Shown piece after piece: positions 11,813-23,745 of a stretch of DNA of 64,000 nt. A model generated the notes under the pieces. The model was not told where the DNA came from. It saw nothing but the letters and a program-made list of their open reading frames with translations, and made no database searches. Source of the stretch: Reticulitermes speratus (Eukaryota > Arthropoda > Insecta > Blattodea > Rhinotermitidae); the NCBI GenBank assembly GCA_021186555.1, contig JAJKFL010000008.1, positions 17,539,936-17,603,935 on the forward strand. The letters run 5' to 3'. A program made the position numbers and the translations under genes. Position 1 is the stretch's first letter. Each line of letters begins with the position of its first letter.

Positions 11813-13490
11813 CTCTTTATTGCTATCCTGTTTGGTATCAAGCAGTTCGTACGTCATTACTGTAGCAATACAGTTTGACCGAGTTTTCGTATCAGCATTC
11901 CTTACTTTGCAGTCTACAAAGTGCGCGATATGAACCCATATATGGAAGGTCGTGTCGTGAGGCTTCAGCTTTGAAGTTATTGAAGGGATTTCGCTTAGGA
12001 GGGGTGTGCATCAGGCATTGTATGCCTTTTTTGGTGTAAGACGCTTTACTCGGAGCTTAATTAATTTTCTTGTACAAAAAAGTGTTAGGACCACACGTAA
12101 AACAAACGTGTAATTGAGGATTTAAACATGTTCAGATATAGTTTATAATATTTTTTGTTTCTGAAGTTTGAGTAGCTTGCCAACAGTCTGTATTAACCCT
12201 TGGCATACAAAGTATGCAAAACCTCACAGAAGATGCGTGTGTCAACCCTTTGGCGCCCGAATTAAATTCCCAGTGCCATCAGCAAAACTCCGGATTTAAA
12301 TTACAGTATTTATTTTTTCATGAAAAAAAGCAAAAGGTAAGGAAAAGCCCCAACAGGACAGTACAAGAATTGGCCATAATTGACCGACGCGTATGCTGCG
12401 TCGTTCGGGAATTGAAGCCAGCACCCTGCGACGTAGTGTATTGCGTCGTTTGGCCCCAAAGGGTTAATACGCCTTTCACTCTTATTTGTCCTGGATAACA
12501 CTGACGCCACCTACGTAAGGCCTGCTGAGAAGGCTAGTCGGAAAACTTCTGCCTTCACTTGTAGAAGTGCCAGCATTCAAATCTTGGCCGGAGAACCGTC
12601 TGTCTTGAATGAAATTTGTCTCGCCCTGTACTAGTGACGTTGATAAAACGTAACTCGTAAGGTCCTAATAGTGAACCGAAAGGAAGCAAATTTCAGAAGT
12701 AAACAAACGCAAAATATAATTAAAAAGTATAATTTATTAAGTAAATATGGGCATACTAATGCCGCTGATTTGTTTCAGTTCACAAAATTGCGTAGTTCTG
12801 TAGTGCAGGATGAACACATGAAATGTGTATGATTTTAATGTAATACTTCACATGAAATTAGAAGCATAGAATACCCCCAAACTTTACTTCAGTTTTCTTG
12901 AAGAATTGTTCAGAATACAGTTAGTTGGTACGTGATAAAAATGTAAATCTGAAATGAACTGCATTTGGAGCACGTTAGATATGTGTACATAGTCCTGTGT
13001 AACGAAATGCAGGAGAAAAGTAACTTTCGGCTCAGGGAAGTGTGTTAGTTTCGTTAGGGTAGGTTAGTGTTAACAGTAGATTTATATTAAAATGAACATA
13101 AACGGCAACGAAGTATGGAAATTTGCAAACAAGGTATTTGGAAAATACGTTGGAAGTATTGCACTCAGCGTTTTTTAATTCCATACTGTCACATGAATAC
13201 CGGAAGTAAGAAATAGACTGAACTTTTAAATTATGACCTAACCGTCTATGTCACAGTCTGGTGACGACAGTGCCGTCCTTATTACATCATATGTTCACCC
13301 GAATTCTTGCAAAGCAGGTCTTCAGTAACCTGACTAGAATTTGCAGTCAAATAGAATTATATTCATGTTAACTTCTTGTTTGAACATTCTTATTCTAGTG
13401 CTTTTCAGTAAAGAGGCGACAGCCGAAGTTCTGCAAAGCAGGTGATAATGTTACTAGGCTTCCGCCGCGATGTTGATGAGATCTGCGCTC
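11813..13490. other. spacer between genes A and B, no gene recognised
   Basis: No exon with matching splice phase was seen on either strand. The 12190-12500 part has a locally open plus frame of 94 codons without recognisable motifs. Confidence 0.4.
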
Positions 13491-13507
13491 TTCTTGGATT
13501 CTTGGAT

Positions 13508-13612
13508 TTACTGACGCTTCGGGACAACATATCGGTCCCATCTTCAAGGGTCAAGAGTCGGACTCTTGACCCTTGAAGACGGGACCGAAACGTCGGTAAA
13601 CAGTTACCACAC
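13508..13612. repeat. foldback repeat with hammerhead-like arms
   Basis: The two arms, each containing GGGACC and the 'cttgaccc' / 'gggtcaag' block, are inverted around 13560. The right arm ends GAAACGTCGGTAAAC, and the left arm on the minus strand has a GGGAC...GTCCC stem before GAAGCGTC. A cousin of the better preserved copy at 34423-34587. Confidence 0.6.
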
Positions 13613-13816
13613 GACGCCGCGTAATGTCCCAGAAGAAGGCAGATCTCAGGTGATCATGGTTCTGCGTTAAATACGTATTTTGTATTTGATGGAAAACTGC
13701 CATTAGCTAGTCAACAGTGTAACGGAGTGGCACTGAAGGCTGAAGTCTGTAAAACAGTCGAGCTGTTTCCTTTTGTAACCCTTTCAACTGGAAACAAACG
13801 TTCCGTTTCTGAATCG

Positions 13817-16800
13817 TCATGCTGAGGATAAGGTAGAGTGGACACTGATGGCAACATCGAAGATGTAAAACATTGAATTGGCAAGGCAGAGAACCCCAGT
13901 TGTCAGCAAAAACACAGCTGCTTTCTGTTTATCGACGTCATCTTGTTTGCCTTTCATATCGCTTCTGAAATCGCGCCATTGTAGAAGTGCCACAGTTCCA
14001 GCCACCAGGAACAGAATTCCACCCAGTGTGTTAAATATCCGAATCTGTAACATGAAGCGGAAATTACACAGGTGATAGGGGGCTTGACAGTTTGTAGGGC
14101 GCAAAGATTCAATATGCCTTGACGTCTTCGGTGTCCTGGGATGTTGCGCGGCGTGGGTTGGTAGAACTGTTACCGATGAGACCGATATGCTGTCCCGAAA
14201 CGTCGGTAGCAAAGTACTAACCTACGCTGCGCAACATCCCAGAAGAGCGAAGACCTCGACTACACGGCTGGAGAAGCCTGGAATCTTAATATGCCTTATT
14301 TAGAACTACCGTGTTCACAAGAGCGCGCTGCTTTTTCCTATCCTGAGCCAGATTAATTCAGTCCACTCCCTCCACTCCTATTTCTTTAAGATTCATTTTA
14401 ATATTATCATTCCATCTACGGCTAAGTCCTCAAAGTCGTCAGTTGCCTTCAGGTTTCCTATCAAGCCTTGTGTGTATAAACATAAGAGGCCCTGTGCAAC
14501 TTCGTGTAACGTAAACTTAATATTATTCGAATTTTATTTTAGGTTCACCGTGCATTTTCACTAAATTTTGGTATTGATTTAATATTATTCATTCTGTACA
14601 TTTTCTTTTCTATGTTTATTGTCCGACAAATGTACACTTGTGTGCATTTGTCGGACAATAAACATATTCTTGTAACGTGTTGACCTTTTTACGGTGAGGA
14701 GTTGTTAGCCCCTCGCCCAATACCCAAGCTGGAGGGCCACCCCTTGCCGGCTGTCCGGGACTTCTTATTTAATATATTCACAGCTACCCTCCATATCTGG
14801 AGGACGTCTCCTCCATCCGTAACCTGAGGACGCGCCATGACGTTGTCACAGGGACTCACAAATGCCGGGATGGTACCGCAAATTAGAGAGTGATTGCTTC
14901 CTTGCGCATATTCTACAGCAGGGGCGTAGCTGGGGTGGGGCAAGTGGTGCGGCCGCCCCGGGCAACAGAGCCCAAAGGGCGGCAAAATGGGCCGCAAAAT
15001 GAAAGTATTAAAATAAGAAAATCAGATTTTCTGCACTCAACAAATTTGAAATTATTGACACAAGAGGAAGTTCAGTAAATAGTTTTTATATTTTTTAAAG
15101 TTCGTAATTTCTGTAGGGGCGACCATTGTTATTGCTCGTCTCGGGCGTCAAAAAACCTATCCGCGCCACTGTTTTTCCAGTTCATTATTCGTTAATCGTC
15201 CAATCACTCGACGTAGTAGAATATGTGCTATTGACAGTTTTCTTACATGAACCTTAAAATAAATAAATAAACACGCAATTAGGCTACCGGTGCTGATTTT
15301 CCTGTAGACATTCCAGTGGACGGTTGGTAAATAAATGTTCCAAAAGTCCAGTTTCCGAAAGCAGCCTGTTGTCTACATCGGTATATACTTACCAGAATTT
15401 CGGGCATTCTGTGACCCAGGACGTAGCTGATGAGGATGACGGGCGTGATGATCATGTAGGCCGAGCAGACGAAATACGGTAACATTTGTGCTGTCGTGGA
15501 AGATGTTACACCATTCACCCCTTTGGAATACGCCCCCGTAGACACTATGGTTATAATCTGCCACAAAGAGCCGAATGATACATCACGTAAATGAAGTTGT
15601 CCCTTTTCACGCCATGAAAACGTATATGGGGGAGTAGAAGTATAGCTCCACTCATTCTAAACCTTGGTACTAGAATGAGGTGAGTGGTCAACTTCACGCC
15701 TCGTCCGCTTTTCTCCCGGGATGGGAGACCCCGGTACCTATTGTGTGGGAGGACGGATGGGTCCCAGAGACGGTCTGGGTGTCTTGGAAAAGTCTGTTGC
15801 CCCTTCCGCGAATTAAACCTCTATTATTTGGTTGTCCAGTCTGTAATCTAATGCAGTGGTATTCAACCTTTTTTGTTCGCGTACCCCCAGATATAATTTC
15901 TCTTCAACTTTGTACCCCCAAAGTTGTTGGTGCATAATTCAAGTTGTACATAGACTATAATGTACTTCTAAAATAATTTAAATAAATTACATCCAAAATA
16001 ATGTATTAAATAATACGTTTTAAATAAGAAAAAGGAGAATCAAGCTATTAATAACAAATATATTATTGCCTATCATATAAAAATTAATAAAGAATCAATT
16101 GTATTTTAGGAAAACAGAATTATATGATTAAATATTTTATCGGTTATTAATTAATGTGGTTCTGACCTGTTAATGAGCTGATTGAGCTTGTTTCTGGCAT
16201 GCCAGCACCTCAATTCGAGGACGAATTTTTGTGAGTGCGAGGATCAAAGCTGGTTCTGGATTCAAGCGGTTCCTGTGTTTCGTTTTGATTGACGTCAGTG
16301 CGGAGAAGCCTTGCTCACACAAATGCGTTGATGGGAATGGCAGGAGTTGTGAAATGGCAGCGTCACTAAGCTACTTGAACTCTTTGCGAGCAGCAAACCA
16401 AAAGTCACAGATTGACATGTTTAGCGAATTTTATTTTCAGTGAACAGTCAACGGAAATTTCCAGCAGGTTTTCTTTTAATTTTAAGGGAAGATCAGAGGA
16501 ATTGATGGCGGTGGTATAAAAAGGGTTTGTAATCAAATCTTGGATATTAAACTTCTCTCTCAATTTCTGGAAAGTGTTTTAAAAATTGTATCCTGAGATT
16601 TTCCAAGTGGCATTTGATTATTTCCAAAACGCCATCGGTAAGGCTAATTTCATTTTGTTCAGTAAGTTTAAAAACAGTTGGGAAAACTGCAACATTCCCA
16701 TTATTAACACAATTCAAAACGGAAGTTTCTTATAAAATCCTTTCACCTTCTCACGAGCTTTAAAAATATTCTTGTCAAAGCCTTGGAGTTGAAGATTGAG

Positions 16801-19800
16801 ATCATTATATTTGTTGAAAATATCTGTCAAATAAGCTAACTGACAAAACCAGCCTTCATCTTCAAAATAAGTAACCAAATCGGATTTCAATTTTGAGAGG
16901 AAACACTTTACTTCGTCTTTCAGTTCAAAAAGGCGAGTCAACACATGTCCTTATGACAGCCATCGCACCTCGGTGTGCAACAAGAGTTGAGTGTGTGTGG
17001 ATCGCATCTCCTCGCACATTTTCTTGAAAAGACGGGAGTTCAATGCACGAGACTTGATTAAATTGACCACTTTCACAGAAATTTTCAGTGTTTCGTGTAA
17101 ATCAGGAGTCATTTTTTTTCGCGACCACGCTTTGTTTGTGTATGATGCAGTGTTGCCAGCTGATTTTAGGATTCATTTCGCGAATACGCGCAAAAAGACC
17201 ACTTTTTTGGCCTGCCATTGCAACAGCCCCATCAGTGGATACATTGACACACCATTCCCACTGCAAATCTAATTCCAACCTTATGAAATTGTCAAGGATT
17301 TTTAAAAATATCTTCTATCTTTATATGTTCTGGTAATTGTTTACATCCGAGAATTTTATCAAAAATAGCCCCTTTCTTAACATCAAAATACCGAATGTAT
17401 ACAAGCAGCTCGGCTTCATCAGAAACATCCACAGATTCATCAATTTGAATTGCAAATCTTTTGTCAATTTTAATGTTCTCTGTAATTTGCTCAACAACAT
17501 CTTGTGCCATGTCATGAATTCTGCGACCTACAGTTGTGTCAGAACTGGGAATCGTTTTTATTGCATTTACATATTTTTTGTCTAGCATTTTATCTGCTAT
17601 AATTAAAGCCCCAGGCACAATGAAAGACTCTACTGTGGTATATGATGATTTATTTTTTGCAGCTATCAATGCTAATTCATACGATGTCTCTAATGCCATC
17701 TTTGATGATTGTGTAAAATTATGTATTACATTTGAAGTTTAACTTACATTTTCTGCTTTGCATTTGAACAATTCAGCTGGCTGGTCCTTAAACTCACCGT
17801 GATTGGTCAACAAGTGTCGGTGAAGTAGAGATGGTTTCATAGAGTTGTTCGATAGAGTTTGGTTGCAAATCACGCAGAGTGGAAGAGGTGGATCCCACAC
17901 ATTTGAAACAAATGCATGTTTAATTTCGGATTCATTGTAATACCTGTATCTCACTTTGTCCGCTTTCAAATTTCTTTGGATTTTAGACTTACTTGTAGAT
18001 GGTTCAACACTGCTCTCACTAACATCACAGGTTGGAACAGAAACTGTCGCACAGTTCAGTATTTGTGACTCAACACTATCGTCGTTTTCACTTTTTTCAT
18101 CGATTTCACGCTTCCTTTTCATAATAAATTTATCTATGTTGCAATACGGAAAATGAAAATAATGATTACTGCCGCGGTTACAAGAAGGAACTGAGTGAAT
18201 GATGACTAATATGCTCTTATAATTGATTCGCGTTTCTTGATTCGCAAGTATCCGGGACCGCAAAGCAAGCCTTTAACAAGAAGTAAACAAACCGAACCTG
18301 CATTTCACAACAATGACCACACACCACAGAAAGACGGGGCACGTCCAATTTCGTACACGGTTTATGGCCTACCCTTCGGAAGGAAAAAGGTCGTATCCAA
18401 ATTCGTTCACGGCCAGCAGGTATAGTATACGATTTCGCACACGGTCAATCCCTTACCCCTCGGGAGGGAAAAAGGTCGTATGCATGTTTGAAATAAAGTT
18501 GACTGAATTTAATGAGAAGTCCTGTATTAAAACAATGTACTAATATGACCATTTTTTATCAAGCAATGTAGCCTTATTTTATATTGTATGTGCCGTGCAT
18601 TTTATCATACGTCTAATACCAGCCAACAAATGGACAAGGTTATTGACATATATGAAATGTATTTGAGCCCCCTACATATGTTTCAGCAAAAGAGTTGCCA
18701 TCTTCAAGGGGTTTTTAGCAGAGAATGACAAGAACTTTTTACATCCAAGTATATAGTATGGTTAATAACCATTCTGTATAGAGAATTACAAGAACTTTTT
18801 ACATAAAAGTATTTAATAACCATACTGTATACTTGGATGTAAAACGTTCTTGTAGTTCTCCGCTAAAAACCCCCTGAAGATGGCAACTCCTTTGCTGAAA
18901 CATATGTAGGGGACTCAAATACGTTTTATATATGTCAATAATCTTGTGCATCTGTTGGTTGGTATTAGACTTATGTAGCCTTAGTTTAATGAAATTCTTA
19001 AATAAGTATAATTACAGGACTAAAATACAGGGTGGGGCAGATTTCACTCATTATTTTGATTTGCCTAGTATGATGGTAGGCCCGGAAAGGAGATTGAACT
19101 AATTGTGTTATAGAGTTAAGCTATGAACGCCATTCAGTAAACATCGATCAGCGATCGGCTGTACACCGTGCGTTCGCCGTAGAGACTTTTTAAAAAATAA
19201 CGACTTTGTGATACCAACGTAACAAATATTCAGATGACATTTTAACTCTGAGAGACACTGCAAGGTTCCTGATCACAACATTATCAAGAACTGGGTACAG
19301 AAGTTTCGAAACACGGCTTCTGCAACAAACAGAAAACCTGGAGACAGCGTCAGAATTGTGCTGACACTGGAAAACAATCAACAGGTTATAATGAAATAAC
19401 AAGTCAAATCTTAAAAGCTTGTGCATCTCTCATTAGCCACCCATTAAGCTACATCTGTAATCACTGACTACATACAGCTGTTTTCCCTGTTCGTCTTAAA
19501 CTTGCGGTAGTAAAACCACTATACAAGAAGGGAGACAAAACTAGTATGACAAATTATAGGCCTATTTCCTTATTAACTGTTTTTTCTAAAGTATTTGAGA
19601 AAGCTAAGCACATTAGGTTAAGCCAACATCTACATACTAACAACATACTGGTCACAGAACAGCATGGTTTTTGGAAAGGGATATCTACTGAAAATGCTAA
19701 CTTCAGGCTACCAGATAGTGTATTTACATCTATGAATTAAGAAATGCATGTTGGAGGAATTTTCTGTGATTTGGCAAAGGCTTTTGACTGTGTAAATCAT

Positions 19801-22800
19801 GAAATTTTGTTGGCTAAATTACATTTCTATGGCATTCGAGGAGTAACTGCAGATTGGTTCAAATCCTATTTAACTAATAGAAGACAGAAAGTAGAAATAA
19901 AATCACGTAATGCAACTCAAAACGTTTTCTGTGATTAGGGTACAGTGAAGCAAGGATCATTTCTAGGGTCTTTATTATTTATAATATATACAATCGACCT
20001 TCCTCGGAAAATAAATTCCATATCAAACCAATACTTTTTGCTGATGACACTAGTGTTATAACATATAACAGAAATTTAGGAGATTTGTGTACAGTGGCAA
20101 ACTTTAGTTAGAACTCAGTTAGAAACAGTAATCGAACTTGGTTGGTTGAATAAAAAAGTAAGTAACATGTTAATAGAAACTAATTGGCTAAACATGTTGG
20201 CGGAAAGGGGTGAAAACAAAGGTTACGTCATTCAAGCTGACCAAGTATGATTTGGCAACCGCATACCTGGACACCTTGGTATTGGGATATTTGTTTTCAT
20301 GGCGCAACAGCCCATAGGGGGCCAGGGCCTCCTCATTGTCGAGGCTTCACGATCACACTCAGGCACACCGCACTCGGTAGGACTCCTCTTGACGAGAGAC
20401 ATCCATGCCCCTGGCGGGAATCGAAGCCACAATCCCAGCAAGCGAGCGGCCGCAGACCCACACCTTAGACCGTGCGGTCACTGGGATCGGCGCTGTTGAC
20501 TGGGATGCAAACATGAACAATAGCCGTGTACGAAAACGGATATACCATAAAAGGGGCTTGAGAACTACCTGCTTATCTCGTGAACGAAATTGGACATGAT
20601 ATTGAACCCTGTAATAAACCGTGAACGAAATCGGACGTCCCCAGAAAGACGTTAGGATGGTACAGCAAAGTCAATAAAATTCAATTAACCTAGTAAATTA
20701 TTAAACAATAATCAATATTCACATAGCCCGTAACGTACTACATGTATGTATACTTATATCGCGACTCGACACGTCACTAAGCTTGTAGACATTTACGCCT
20801 GACTTAAACTGATCACAGAATTAGATCCGACACGACTTGTTGGAGCTGTGATACTAAACTAGAGAGTACTTTGCAATAATGAAATTGAAAAAGCAAGGCC
20901 AAGCAAAATGTTTTGGTGTATTTACAAAAACATAATTCGGTATTTCCGAGTCATAAAACCAGCAGCAACTCCCTATGTTTCTCTTGCCGGCAGCGGCAAT
21001 TGTCAAAGAACAAGGTAATATGAAGGAGTGCATCTGTTTGTTTATTGCCCCAACAATATTTTGAAGTAGGTTCATTGCATGGTTAAAAGAAGTGAAAAAC
21101 AGTATTAGGAAAAACGTTAATCCCTCCCAGTAGTGTTCAGTCACGTTCCAACGCACTGTGTGGAATAAAATGAAACCAGCCGCCCAGATAAGAACCGCAT
21201 GAAGGAGAGACAGAGAGAATAAAAATGGCGCTCCCAAATCGCATGTCCTAACGTCCGGGTCTCTTGTGGCTCACCCTAAATCTGGCCCTGATTATTCAGT
21301 GTTTATCATGAAGTAATATATTTATTTATTTTTTAAATTTTACGTACCCCCTAAGATGTCTTCGCGTACCCCCGGGGTACCCCGGTTGAATACCACTGGT
21401 CTAATGCATATACCGAGTTTGCTGTCCCAGTTGCAAATATGTCTTTGAATCTTAGTTGTTTAATGCGTTAGGCCACTTAATGAGGGCGTAAATTAACTTT
21501 ACGTATTTCGATATACGAGGCTCAATTCAAGGAAGATTGAGTGGTAGGACATGCAACATGCACAGAACATTTTATCCGCAAAACTTGGAGATCTGGGCGA
21601 AGTTGCAGGATAATGTGGAAATGGATCTTAAATAAATAAGCTATGAGAATGTGGTCTGGATTCGTCTGGAACAGGGTAGTTTCACTGGCGGGCTATCAAG
21701 ACAGTAACAGTAGTTTCACTGGCGGGCTATCAAGACAGTAACGGTTGTTTCACTGGCGGGCTATCAAGACAGTAACGGTAGTTTACTGGCGGGCTATCAA
21801 GACAGTAACGGTAGTTTCACTGGCGGGCTATCAAGACAGTAACGGTTGTTTCACTGGCGGGCTATCAAGACAGTAACGGTAGTTTCACTGGCGGGCTATC
21901 AAGACAGTAACGGTAGTTTCACTGGCGGGCTATCAAGACAGTAACGGTAGTTTCACTGGCGGGCTATCAAGACAGTAACGCATTTTCGGATTGTATAGAA
22001 AGCGGGGGATTTTTCGATCGGATGATCGAGTTATCGATACATACCATCTGCGTCAGTTTGAGGATGTAGGACGTTGGCGGAACGTGGTTGTATGCCGGTG
22101 AAGTATTCTGATGGTTAACCAACTGCAGGACGCTGTGACGTCGCTCTATCCATGTGTTGCCTTTAGGCGTCGGACATGGAGAAGGGCCTCCTGGATCCGT
22201 ACTGCAAAAACATTGTAGCGTACTATACAGCTTACCTATGGCCTAAACCAATGGTCTTCAAACTGTTAGTGTCTCTGGAACCCTTGTGACTAACTCTGAA
22301 TTTTCGCGGAACCCTGTAAAGTGAAAGTGTGCTTTTTGGGTGCAAAAATGAAATAAAAGTCTTTGAAACATAAAATTTTATTTTAAAAAAATAAAATGTT
22401 TACTCAGATTTACGGAAAGTAAAGTTTTGTTATTGGCGATTTTCACCGAGAATAAACTCAGCGCCGATTATGCACAACGATGAGGAGGAAAATAAAAACT
22501 GCAACTGAAATTTTCAAATTATGTTAACCAATTTTATTTTATAAGGAAATGTCCTCGCGGAACCGCCGAAAGTCGTCGGCGGTACTCCGGTTTGAATATC
22601 ATTGGTTTGTTCCAAATCTTCATGTGTGTTAGGTACTTTCAAAACCCAGTGGAACGTCTGTTGATATCACTCCGTCCATAGGTCCATACGCATGAAAAGC
22701 ACTGAGAACCACAGAATGGTTTTAATTAAATATTATACGTATTTAGGAATTGTGATAACATTTGTCGACATACTTAATATTTATTTAGATAAGTCTTTGA

Positions 22801-23704
22801 CTAACACTCTAGATGCATTTCTTTGTACATCATGACCAGAACTAGATAATTGTTTCCCAGAGCGAATAATTTGTTGAACAAAATTTACAGAGGAGACTGA
22901 AACACACAATTTGTGGTCAGTACAAATTTTGTATTACCCCATTGCGTTTCGAGATGATGATAATAAGAAGACGGGCAGTGTAGGTATAACGTAATATTGA
23001 GGCGCGTTCGCATAACCATTGTTCCCTTGGAAAAGCAGTAAGTATTAAATATTATTAGTGTGTGTCTGTAGCCTTAGTTATCCAGCATGCAAAGCGCTTG
23101 CAATATATTATATTGTCATCTGTGGCCTGTCTGGCTCTGCCATATTTTTACACATTATCTCATAAACGGCACGATTTTCGGAAAAAAAGTTATTGGATAC
23201 AAAACGCGTGTTTTGATTTTCTCTACAAGTTTTGTCTGAAACATTTCTCATTCTAAGAAGAATTATGCGAGATATCGTAATAAATGTATACTGGCCTTCA
23301 CGTAAAGTACCCGGTGTTCTTGTCAGATTTTAATGAAACTTGAATTTTCTCTGCAGATTTTCGAAAAATACTTAGATATCAAATTTTATGAAAATCCGTC
23401 CAGTGGGAGCCGAGATGTCGGACTGAGGGACGCGACTGAAAGAGGAGAGTACACTGTGTGTACATTGCCGCACCTGTGTGGTCAACCATCGGCAATGGGC
23501 TTCCGAACATAACACGAAGACTGCCGAATTTATTATTGTATATAATAATAAATGTAGCGGTTCTGAACCTTTAGACCACGGAATCCCTGGGGGCCGCAGG
23601 TTTATTGCCAAGTGGCCGCGAAGTTATTCCAAGGATTCCAAGAATTTATGTAACTTCGTAGCAAGTCGTGCTGTTCCAGCCAGCGCTTGGTTTCGTCTGT
23701 TGTC

Positions 23705-23745
<41 letters not shown>

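Larger units (their letters stand above)
15854..21398 (-). mobile_element. full-length hAT element with nested insertions
   Basis: Ends CAGTGGTATTCAACC at 15854 and its inverse at 21398. Flanks are ATCTAATG (15846-15853) and GTCTAATG (21399-21406), an 8-bp target duplication with one mismatch. Inside are the decayed transposase on the minus strand (16200-18130), a large foldback, a mariner piece, a LINE reverse-transcriptase piece and a SINE. The terminal sequence also shows a mirrored 'cgcgtacccccggggtac' subterminal block. The whole element lies in an intron of gene B. Confidence 0.8.

Noticed and set aside
15373-15564. Alternative frame over gene B exon 3
   Set aside because: Shadow frame; the frame with GHRMPE matches gene A.
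20854-21237. 127-codon hydrophobic open frame on the minus strand
   Set aside because: Lies inside the decayed hAT element between repeats, has no motif or splice context, and its hydrophobic look can come from A/T-rich codons.
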